A DNA stretch of 46,635 nucleotides from Parachlorella kessleri (lineage: Eukaryota; Chlorophyta; Trebouxiophyceae; Chlorellales; Chlorellaceae), in contig BBXU01001624.1 in the NCBI GenBank assembly GCA_001598975.1, positions 1-46,635 on the forward strand. Direction: 5' to 3'. Below are positions 38,101 to 46,635 of this stretch, piece by piece. The translations under genes were made by a program, and so were the position numbers. Within the stretch, counting starts at the first letter, position 1, and every line of letters begins with the position of its first letter. The notes below the pieces were generated by a model. It saw nothing but the letters and a program-made list of their open reading frames with translations, was not told where the DNA came from and ran no database searches.

Positions 38101-40898
38101 CATGGTGAGAGAGCCAGGCTCCTTGCTAGCTTGCAACAATGGTGTTTTGGGTGTCCATGATATCTATAGTGGGGCCTGTGTGCCGTCTGTTGGCCTTGTG
38201 CCGCGCATGAGGACATCCCTGCAGTAGCATGTGTGCTTCTCTGCACAAGTGCTGTGCATGTTGGGGATGGCCGGCTTGCTGCCTCTGGTTTATAGGTAGC
38301 CTTTATTCAAGTCCTTGGTTGGTATCTGAATGTGGGTGATGTCGCTGGTTTGCATGTTGTAGCCTGTCGAAGTGACTCGGGCCTTGCGTGTATCACCCTG
38401 AAGGCATTTACATTGTTTTGGACTTCATTGCAGGCTCCCAGGGTGTACAACTACGCCAGGCGGGTGTGGCACCGCCCGGCTGATGGGGGCTGCTATGCCA
38501 TCTGCCGCACCACCCAGCTGCCAGGTCAGCAGGGTGCTAGCTGGTCAGGAGCAGTGCGAAGAGGTTTTCCTCTCGCTGTGGGTGTGGTTCAGGGAAGGCG
38601 GTGTGCCGTTGGGAGTCTGGCGGTGGGCCTGCTGTGCTGTGGGAGGGAGTGGTTCATGCTACAGGACTTAAGCCGGGAAGGCCAAACCTAGCTAGCGCTC
38701 ATTGATGCTGATGTCATGGCGGAGCTGGTTTTTTAGATTTTTATGCTTTTTATGCGACCTGCGCCTGTGCTGCTCCGTTTATTAGCATGGGTGGCAGGTA
38801 GTGCAAACAGAGAGTAGAGCTGGGCTGGGCTGGACTGGACTGGACTGGACTGACAGGGCTGGATGCAGAATGAGCCTGAGTCTTGCCTGAGTTCTGAGCC
38901 AGTTTATGCCATCCTGCAGACACTGTGGGCCGCGGCGGCGGAGGCGGCGGTGGTTTTGGCTGGCCTGCGCGTGAGGTGGAGGTGGGCGACTATGTGAGCA
39001 GCGTAGTCATCCGCGCGACGGAGGGGGGAGCTGAGCTGGCCACAGTCTATTTTGAGGACTCGGCGGTAAGGCAGTGCTTGGTGCAAGCCCTCATGGGCTA
39101 GCCATAGCTACCCTTCTGGGTGATGTCTGGGTCTGACCCCCAGTCAGGAATTTGAGAGCAGGAGTTTTGAGGGTTGGAACAAGCTGAGGATGGCGAGTAT
39201 GTGCCGTCTGGGTGTGCATGGGGTAGAAGGCCTAGGCCTGGTAGGTTTGCTCAGGGTCCCATTAGCGCTTGAGGCGCTGGGTGAGGGTGGGTCCAGCTCC
39301 CCCGACCGTTCAATTGCCCCTAGTGTGTTCCCTGGGTATGCCTATTGCAGGCTCCGTCCGGGTCAACAGCCTGGTGACCATACAAGCTGTACAAAGTCGG
39401 TATGTCTTCTGTTCCTTCTCTCTGTGCCCGAGACTTGCTGCTGGTCTGTGATTGTGCAGGTCCAGCCGGGCCTGGCTAAGATGGCAGTGCCCAACGGCCT
39501 CTGGCCTTTCATCGTGAAATACGAGCAGGGCCTAAGGTGCGACCGACGGTTGGTTTGAGGGCATTTTGGGTGCATGTGCCGAGCATCTTCCTGACTTGCC
39601 TTGCTGGAATCTTCCTGACTTGGGCAGCAGGCAGAGAGGGGGGAGGGGCAAACGTGCAGCGCACCGCATGCAGGCTTCGGGTGTAAGGGTGTAACTTCAA
39701 GCAGGTCTTGTGGGCTTCAAAGTCAGGTTTTTGTGTTCCAGGCATATGCTAGCCTTCCAACGAGGCAGTGAGACTGGTGGGCCGCTGATGTCAAAGCTGC
39801 ATGGCTTGCTGCAGGGCCAGCGTCAAGGGGCAACAGCAGCAGCGGCTGGAGGAACTGCGCCAGGAGCCCCCCACGGCACAGCAGCGGCCTACTAACGGGC
39901 AGCAGCCTGTCGTAGCTGAGCTGGAGCAGGGGCAGCGCGAAGGCTTCCAGTGGCCCTTCCAACCGCAGCGGCAGAGGCTGCAGCAGCAGCAAGTGGAGAA
40001 GCAGCAGCTGCGGCAGGAGCTGCAGACACAAGGGCCCCTGCAGCCTGGAGCGGAGCCCCGCCAGGCGAGCCCGGGATTTCAGTTGCCCTTCTCATCGCCG
40101 CAGCGGGAGCCGAGCCAGCAGCAGCAGCACGAGCTACAACAACCAGACGGGATGCCCCCCCGGCCGGAGCTGGGCTTCCAGTGGCCCTTCCAACAGAATA
40201 GGCATGGGCGAGAGCAGCCGCCGCAAGGAGTGGACGCCCTGCAGCCAGGCCAAGAGCAACCGCGGGAGTTCCAGTGGCCATTCCAGAGGCCCAGGCAGCA
40301 GGCACAGCATGCACAGCGGCGCCTACAGCACGGTCCGCTGCACCGGCATCCTCAGCCTGGCCAGGAGCAACAGGGTCAGAGGCAGGGTTTCCAGTGGCCA
40401 CCCCTGCATAGGGAGCAGCCCTCTGACTTCCCACAGGAGGACTGCGGAGAGCAGCAGGGCCATGGGCACCCCGAGGGAAGCACGGAGAAGCGCCAGTGGC
40501 CCTTTCAGCAGCAACGCCACCATGAGCAGCACGAGAAGTCGGGCAAAGCAGCGGCAGTTCGCTGGCCATGGCAGCAGAGGGAGAAACACCAGCAGCAAAG
40601 CCAGCAGGCGCTGCAGCAGGTGGAGAAGCAGCCGGAGCCCCAGTGGCCGCTCCAGCAGCGGCTCGAGCGGCCCGCGCCGCAGCATGGCTCTGCTGCCCAG
40701 CAGCCTCTGCAGCATGGCTCGGAGCGTCCTGGCCAGGGGCAGGAACCGCAGTGGCCCTTCCAGCTGCTGCAGCAACACAAGCAGGACGAGGTACAGCAGC
40801 GCAAGCCGGAGCAGCAGCAGCAGCAGCAGCTGGACGCGGTGGCCCGGCGGCCGTGGTGGCCCGTTTTTGGGCCCATCCCTCCACCAAAGCCAGAATAG
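35200..40898 (+). CDS. START-domain lipid-binding protein with alternative C-termini
   Basis: START domains bind lipids or sterols in a hydrophobic pocket. Exons in phase: 35200-35408, 35510-35923, 36117-36366, 36809-36913, 37183-37290, 37673-37818, 37981-38104, 38434-38524, 38920-39065 and 39460-39536, then one of two last exons. The acceptor at 39741 gives 39742-39895 (607 residues in total); the acceptor at 39814 gives 39815-40898 (917 residues). Both keep phase 2 but read different frames. The START domain covers about residues 363-556: GLRYSAWRRPLRRGLYVYRS, GVSPGELRAFHLDD, STWDDTVMEIQRV, RVYNYARRVWHRPADGGCYA, VEVGDYVSSVVIRA, PNGLWPFIVKYEQGLR. The N-terminal part has a Cys/His cluster (HCPLCSRFVLACTC), a coil-like middle and Gly/Ser linkers. 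The long tail is Gln-rich with about ten QWPFQ-like motifs. The ATG at 35200 has a CACC context. Intron 8 holds a dispersed repeat; the donor GTTACT after exon 4 is weak. Confidence 0.85.
38777..38897. repeat. dispersed repeat, copy B, in a START gene intron
   Basis: Same family as 25591-25688, but with a local expansion of GGCTG/GGACT pentamers (about 38821-38850: two GGGCT units and four GGACT units). It lies within intron 8, just before the acceptor of the exon starting at 38920. Confidence 0.7.
39815..40898 (+). repeat. Gln-rich QWPFQ-like repeat region (long C-terminus of the START protein)
   Basis: Degenerate WP motifs recur every 22-43 residues. The codon blocks are near 39947 (FQWPFQ), 40075 (FQLPFS), 40176 (FQWPFQ), 40269 (FQWPFQ), 40390 (FQWPPL), 40494 (RQWPFQ), 40559 (VRWPWQ), 40642 (PQWPLQ), 40750 (PQWPFQ) and 40852 (PWWPVF). 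The spacers are rich in Gln, Pro, Arg and His, with Q(4-7) runs. Conservation of the aromatic-proline core amid variable spacers argues for selection on the motif and therefore for this being a translated frame. Confidence 0.75.
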
Positions 40899-41803
40899 TA
40901 GGGGTCTCTGCCAGACCTTGAGTGCCAGGCTGGAGCTCTGGACCAAGGAGGCTGGCATCTTTCCTAGTTCTTTGCGAGCTGGACAGTATTGCTACGCTTG
41001 GGACCGCTGCGTGGCCGCACCCTGCAATTTGTCAATGGTATAAAAGGCTGTGTGGTGAGGCTACAAGGGGCGGCCGGCACCAACCCCCATGTGAGCGTGG
41101 GTGCTAATAAGCAAGAGGGCCCCACAACACGTCTGCCAATTCTTTTCACGGCCAAGCTGTTGCTAAGCATTGGCAGTTTCCTGCCATGCAGTGTGAGCTT
41201 TGACATCCAGGGTTCATTTAGTTGCTTCGCCCTTTGTACCAACCTTCTCTTCCTTGATGGAATGCTTTTCGTCTGCCCCACTCTGCGTGTTTCTTTTCTT
41301 TTTGGCCTAGATGGCCTATGCTCCACGTTTCTTTGCTTTACTTTCTTTCAAACTCTACTAGAGTAGTACCAAGGACGGATGACCTGCTTCCTTTTGCCCA
41401 GCCTACACGATATGTTTTTCTAGGACTGGGTGCCACACAGACCACTATATTGGCCGTGATGACAGCTCTTCCCTAGCCATTGGCTCAGACTGCCATCCCC
41501 TCGAATGCACACAGGCCGTAATGCCCGTACCAAGCACAAAATAAGCAGTAGCCAAGTGCCTCAGGAGGCAGGAGGGGTGCCTTGGGAGACAGGTCAGGAG
41601 GCATGTTGTACAGTGAAGCTAAGCCCCCTGACCTTCCGTACTTCTCCACTAGAGCCTCAGAATGGCACTTCGCTGTCATGCCCAAGCCCAACAGTCATGT
41701 TGGGTTTGAGATGGGCTCTACACCAGATGCAAGGGCAAGTATATGCAAGTCGCGCTGCCAAAGCCTCCCTCCGCCTGCCGAACCCCACCTACAGCTACAC
41801 TAA
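40899..41803. other. tail-to-tail intergenic region, START gene and Mpv17 paralogue 2
   Basis: About 900 bases, T-rich on the plus strand around 41200-41360, as expected for a plus-strand 3' UTR. No exon with proper splice context, RNA gene or repeat was seen. Confidence 0.4.
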
Positions 41804-44285
41804 CTACTCTAGCTTCACCTCCACCTCCTTCTGCTGGGCTTCAATGCCACAAAGCGCTGCCTGAGCGAAAGGGCTCCTAGCAGGGTTAACATGCTGCCCA
41901 GAGCCTGCCGCCACCGGCGCCAAGCCCAAGCCTGCAGCAGCGGCTCTCCCCGCCGCGCCAGGGCCCCCACCGCCCTCCTCTTGCTGCTGCAGCTGCTGCG
42001 AGGTCGCGCGCAGCGTGGGCGCCGGCGCCCGCTGCGACAGCTGCCGCTGCTGATGTGGCGTCGCCGCGGCTGCGCCTACAGGTATGAGCGGGACGAGCAG
42101 CTGCGCCTGCTGTGAGGACCGCCGCTGCAGGTGCTGCTGCCACGGCCGCCGCTTGGCCCCTGCTGCGCCGGAGAAGTCTCCTGCTGCTGCCCGCGATAGG
42201 ATATACACTCCCAGGACCTGCAGGACAAGTAAAGTCGCTCACTGCTGTGGTATATGACTACAACCTCACCGCCTGGTCACCGTGCCCCTCAACTGGAGTC
42301 ATGGGTCCCAAAACACGACAGCACATAGGCCCTTTCAGGCTTACTAGCAGGCCTACTGACCAGGCAGGCATGAAGAGATGACAAACCCTAGCGCCCCCTA
42401 GCCTCCACAAACCCACTTCCACACGATGCAAAGCCTACCACACGGGCAAACATCTTATAACAACGCAGCGAAGGCAACCAGCAGCAAGGCACATGGTGTG
42501 CCACTCAAGGTCACTTGGTATGCCACTCAAGGTGTATACAGCAAGCCTAGACCAGAGAATGATAGTAACACCACCATGGCAAGTCTTCCTTGGCCATGCA
42601 GACTACCTTGCACTGTAAGGAGTTGCATTTACCTCAAAGCAAAGGTTTACAACACCCAGGCAAGCCCAGAGCACACCTTGCATCCAGCCCTGCCAGCCCA
42701 CACACAGCTGTCACCCCTGTTTACGCCACACGCTTGCTATTTCAGCATGCCACGCCACTCACCGACACCACGTTGGCGAACAGTATCCGCTGCTCCGTGG
42801 GCACAAACGCAAAGTTGATGATGTGTGCCGCCGGCCACAGCTTCCAGTTGGCGACCATGGTTGGCAGGTACTTGTCCCTCAGCTCCCGCCGCAGCTGCCT
42901 GCAAGGAACACCCCAGGGGCGCTTCTTTTGTCTCTCTCCTCAAAAGATAGCATTGCCTAGCCAACAACCCGGCCCAGCGCTTACTGTTGGGTGCCATAGG
43001 TAACAGGCACTTGGCAACCTCCTGCGCGGGACCCCGCATGTATTGCGCTTGTACCGCCCGCCCACAGTCTGCCGCTGAGGCACACAACGGACTCAGTTAC
43101 CACTGATATTCTACCCAGGGTGAAAACCTAGGCGGTTGCAAGGCACCCAAACCCTGCGCAGCCATTGCCTGCCCCGCGCCCCCCGCCCTGCCCCTCCCCT
43201 CCCCGCACCTGAACCGCCGCTCTGCCGCGCACTTGTAAGCATAGAAGGCCAGCGTGGCCAGTGGCGCAAAGATAAGCTGGTCTATCAGCATCTTAGTCAC
43301 CACAGTGGTCGGCGCCTTGGCGGACTCCGGGTGAACCTTCTGCGGCCACAAGACACACATACTCAGGAACAACACACACTCGGGAGCAGCGGTGGCTTCA
43401 CGGCTACAGGAGAAGACAATCGTCAGTCGGCCCTCCGGTCACCTCCGTGTTCTGTGCCTTTGGCATCAGCTCCTAGAGCTAGGACAGCAAAACCCGCCTT
43501 TGCCACATCACCTTACTGGTCTACAGGCATTTTCTCAGATCTAACACCTGTGTGGTGCACCGCGGGCTCAATGCATGGCCGTAGCCTCGAATTTACCAGC
43601 TGGCAGCCCATGCACAGCGGGAGTGATCCAACTCACCGCATCCAGGTTGGTGTAGTAGACGTGCCCCAGAGGACCAAGGAGCAGGCCTTGGAAGAGCGTC
43701 ATCCTCCACGTCCGGGCCCAGTCGTACCTGCGAGCGATCAAGAAGTGGGCACTGCCGCAACTTAGTAGGTTGCCACCTGGCGTTCCGCTTGGGCCGGTTT
43801 CTGTGAGGCAGGCAAGGAGCGCTCCAAGCCTGTCCTTGACGAGCATGTTGGGTGAAGGCAGTGTTTCCTGGAAGCTTTCTAACCCCAGCACTCCCCAAGG
43901 TTGTGACACAGGGCAAACCTTGGCAACCACAATAACAACGCCCGCCCTGGCACGAAACTGGCACAGCAGTGTACTCTAACAAGTGGTATGGACTGCCCAA
44001 GCCTGCTCACCTCCAGTCCTTGATATCCCTAGGCCTGCTCCAGTGCTGAGCTAGCGCATCCCCAAGGATCGAAGCTATGACGCTGGTGCAGGTCTTTGTA
44101 AGGACAGGGCTCCTGTCCAAGTGGTGCAAGTAGTAGCCCCAGAGTCGCTTTGGCTGACCCAAGACCAAGGGACGCAGCCCTGGAACCGGACGTCCATGCT
44201 TAAGAGATGCCTGGGCAGATGCCAGGCTCGACAGCAGGCAAGCTGCCAGAGCAACGTGCAATAAGTGGAAGTAGAACGATTTCAT
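41804..44285 (-). CDS. Mpv17/PMP22 family membrane protein, paralogue 2
   Basis: Minus-strand exons in phase: 44011-44285, 43637-43727, 43209-43339, 42763-42898 and 41804-42217, giving 348 residues. Family signatures: YYLHHLDRSPVLTKTCTS, ILGDALAQHW, GLLLGPLGHVYYTNLDA, TKMLIDQLIFAPLATLAFYA, and ANWKLWPAAHIINFAFVPTE followed by RILFANVVS and YILSRAAAGDFS. It differs from paralogue 1 in two ways. The N-terminus has a hydrophobic leader (MKSFYFHLLHVALAACLLSS) that looks like a signal peptide or membrane anchor, so its targeting may differ. The C-terminus has a Gln/Ala/Pro-rich extension of about 120 residues after the last helix. Exons of 91, 131 and 136 bases are identical in length to those of paralogue 1, showing descent from one duplicated gene. 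Organelle placement is not resolved by sequence. Confidence 0.9.
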
Positions 44286-45035
44286 GATCTGTAGGAAAGC
44301 AGGTTGGTTGGCTGTGAAAGAACTACGGGCATTGCCAGCGTGGAAAGGCGCTGCCGCCCGTGCCAGTCAGACAGGATGCGGCTGCATGGGCTGCGAGGGA
44401 CCTTGGTGACTTGGCTCAGCTACGACAGCTTTTGGCAGGTGTTCCAAGGCCTTCCTACTATGTTGCGAGCTTGGCACAGCACTGGGTTGTCTGCGGCAAC
44501 TAGACCGTGGAGTTGCTATTGTTTCTGCAAACCCAACAAGCAAGGAGGCAACAGGAGGGGTTCCTGTTCACAAATATTAGACAACCGACAACACAACAAG
44601 ATCATTACAAACCAAGGGCTATCTGATCCCAGCGCGCGACTGCTGTGTCACCCCCACTAGAGCAGGAGCTAAGGGCCCCTACCAGGACCCTGTACCATGC
44701 TGAAACCGCCCACAAACTGCCGGGTTCAGCACCACCAACGAGCCCCCGCTACGTTGGACCACTTCTAGTAACGAGGTCCAAACTGACCGACGCGAACCTG
44801 CCGGTGTTTTTCAGGGCTTCATCCTGATCATAGGCTGCGAGACTGCCATGAAGCCATACAGACTGTTCCATGGTAAATCGTGACAACAGCAAGCGGCAAA
44901 GTGCCATGCAAGGTGACGCCCCTGTGTGCACTGGACGCCCCGACGAGCAAGGCCGCGAGGGCCGCACGCATACAGAGCGGCTGGCCGGGACCACACCTAG
45001 TATACGCCATGAGCTGCCCAACAACTCAACGCCTC
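44286..45035. other. intergenic region between SF3B2 3' end and Mpv17 paralogue 2 start
   Basis: 750 bases with no convincing exon. It should hold the promoter of Mpv17 paralogue 2 (near 44286) and the 3' UTR of SF3B2. TTACA at 44604-44608 reads TGTAA on the minus strand and may be a polyadenylation site of SF3B2, though it lies 430 bases past the stop. Confidence 0.4.
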
Positions 45036-46635
45036 TCAGAACTTGAACTTCTTGTCCTTGCCAGCCTCCTTCTTCTCGGCTGCCTTGCGCTTCTGTGCGG
45101 CAGCCTTGGCGGCAACCTGCAGCAGCATGAGGGCGGGGAAGAAAATGCTAAACCCCACCACCACCACCAGCAGCACCAGCGCAGCCATGACACAACATGG
45201 GACATCGTATCACCCTTCGAGACTGGCCGGCTGCACATGGGGCAGCCCGCAACGACTACCCCAACAACTCCTATCCCCGCACCCGTTGCCTGGCATCCGA
45301 AAGAATGCACGACCAGGGTCATTGCCATATGTGATTTGGGAACCCACCGCGCGTGTGCTGTGGCCAGGCATGCCTCATTCTCCCCATACCAGCGCTGCGC
45401 CACCCCCACGACTCCCCAAGCCCCCATGACACCATAAACACACCACAACTACGGCAGGCCTACATGGCCCGGTAGGTAGGGTAGGTAGGTAGGTAGGGAC
45501 CCCCCCACCGCACACCTTGCCCCCCGGCTCACCAAGTCGGAGAAGTCCTCGCGCCCTCCCGCCCTGGACCGCTCCTCCTGCACCCGCATCTCGTACAGCT
45601 CCCGCAGCGCAGCGTCGTCCAGGCCCTCCAGGTCCTGCATAACGTAAGGACTATGTCATGGCTACCTGGGGTTCTTGCCGGAAGCAGGCATCTCACACAC
45701 CTCCCGGTGTTCACAATGGCAATGGAAAAGAAACGACATGTACGAGTCCATGGCCTGACACGCCCTCACCCTGATCCTGGATGCCTCACTGGACCAGTGC
45801 GGTGTCGCCGAGGTGGCACCGAACCACAGCAAACAGATACCCACGTCGCTGCCACACTCACCGCTGGATCGACCGAGATGTCGACGTCGGAGGGCATCTC
45901 CTTCCTCAGCGCCTCCAACCGCTTCTGCACAGCACATCAGGGCAGGGCATGCCAGGTCAGCCAGCCGGCAGCCGCCCTAATCACGTCAGTCTACTTGGTT
46001 TTTGAGTCCATGAGTCCATCACCACAAGCCTCACTGCTAGAAGTGCCCGCCTTGTGGCGCCTGTTGCATACGGAGCAGTATCCTGCTGCTCTCGAGTCGG
46101 CAGCCAACTGGTAGCTTTGGGCTGGCTGCCACACACCCACATCTGCATGGCAAGCCCCAGCTGTAAGAATCTGAGCCCCACACCACCCCCTCGCCACATG
46201 ACGCTTCCCCCTATCCCTTGGTGCTGCTTTCCCACGATGTCTGCCCCGTACCACCGTCTGTCCGACAGTCTCACCAAACACAAAGCAACTAGCCCCTGAC
46301 CGCATCCATACCTGCGCCGCGATGGACAGCGGCTTCTTTGCGTCCTGGCCGGGCACGGCGTACGTGTACTCGCTCCCCATGAGCGCGCCGCCCACGCTGG
46401 CGCGCTGCTGCTCCAGCACCGTGTACAGCTGGCGGGGGCCTGCAGGCGCCGGTGCCAGGCAGGCAGGAAGGTTAGTACAAGAAGACTCAGATGAGTCAGT
46501 GAGCGGGAAGCAACGCTGTCCATGGTCCCACAGCTGTATTTCTTCCGTGTTCAGCTGGTGCAGGCATGCTTATGGGGAGAAGGGGGGACGCGTGAAGGAA
46601 CCCGCCAAGCACGTACCCTCCTTGCCCTTGCGCAA
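45036..46635 (-). CDS. SF3B2: splicing factor 3B subunit 2 (SF3B2/SAP145), C-terminal part
   Basis: SF3B2 is a core subunit of the SF3b complex in U2 snRNP and helps anchor it at the branch site. The window holds only the 3' exons on the minus strand: 46617-46635 (cut by the window edge), 46312-46439, 45862-45924, 45533-45634 and 45036-45116, joined in phase and ending in TGA. The protein reads QLYTVLEQQRASVGGALMGS with EYTYAVPGQDAKK, then KRLEALRKEMPSDVDISVDP, LRELYEMRVQEER, EDFSDLV and a Lys-rich end KKEAGKDKKFKF. This is the conserved VELYxVLxxKRxxxGGxLMGSxHTYDVP region and the EDFSDMV...KFKF terminus of the family. The N-terminal SAP, proline-rich and DUF382 regions lie outside the window. 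Confidence 0.93.
45471..45498. repeat. GTAG tetranucleotide microsatellite in an SF3B2 intron
   Basis: About seven GTAG units with one extra G, in the last SF3B2 intron, downstream of the donor at 45532. No effect on coding is expected. Confidence 0.8.

Noticed and set aside
39892..40887. Long Ala-rich open frame antisense to the QWPFQ region
   Set aside because: It is the complement of CAG/CTG-rich codons and gives featureless poly-Ala/Pro. The plus frame has patterned Trp-Pro motifs and a phase-compatible acceptor.

Overview
This window is nuclear DNA of a photosynthetic eukaryote, most probably a chlorophyte green alga. The genes have many short exons, GT-AG introns of about 90 to 1300 bases, good Kozak starts, CAG/GCN-rich low-complexity protein segments and TGTAA-type polyadenylation motifs. 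The proteins are plant-like: a short cytosolic-type family I pyrophosphatase and a homologue of NEOXANTHIN-DEFICIENT 1. There is no operon structure, and I saw no transposon ORF, CRISPR array or rRNA/tRNA gene. I built the gene models by hand. The exon lists are given because splice phases close on a single open frame in every model except the edges named below.

Layout, left to right. 493-4092 (-): RD/RE-rich nuclear-type protein, probably running past the left edge. 4656-8167 (+): soluble inorganic pyrophosphatase, followed in frame by an open alanine-rich stretch to 8713. 9443-11877 (-): secreted, N-glycosylatable orphan protein. 12211-14916 (+): NXD1-like protein of neoxanthin metabolism. 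16279-21961 (-): 960-residue nuclear protein with a possible B3-type DNA-binding region. 22541-23955 (+): four-EF-hand calmodulin-like protein. 23937-25309 (-): small coiled-coil protein, tail-to-tail with the EF-hand gene. 26367-28760 (-): Mpv17/PMP22 family protein. 29638-31726 (-): GIDE-domain (MUL1/SP1-like) membrane protein without a RING. 31943-35054 (+): B-type cyclin, divergent from the GIDE gene across 216 bases. 35200-40898 (+): START-domain protein with two alternative C-termini. 41804-44285 (-): second Mpv17/PMP22 paralogue. 45036-46635 (-): C-terminal part of splicing factor SF3B2, cut by the right edge.

The genes do not form one pathway. They are a typical mix of housekeeping, carotenoid, cell-cycle, membrane and RNA-processing genes. 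What stands out is the fine structure of the genes. First, the START gene has two acceptors in the same splice phase that open two different reading frames; the longer one encodes a Gln-rich tail with about ten copies of a QWPFQ-like motif. Second, several introns carry degenerate copies of the neighbouring exon edge, splice site included. Two of these form 28-base pseudo-microexons that would break the frame. Third, the pyrophosphatase stop codon is followed by a long in-frame open stretch. The two Mpv17 genes share identical internal exon lengths (91, 131 and 136 bases) and so come from one duplication.
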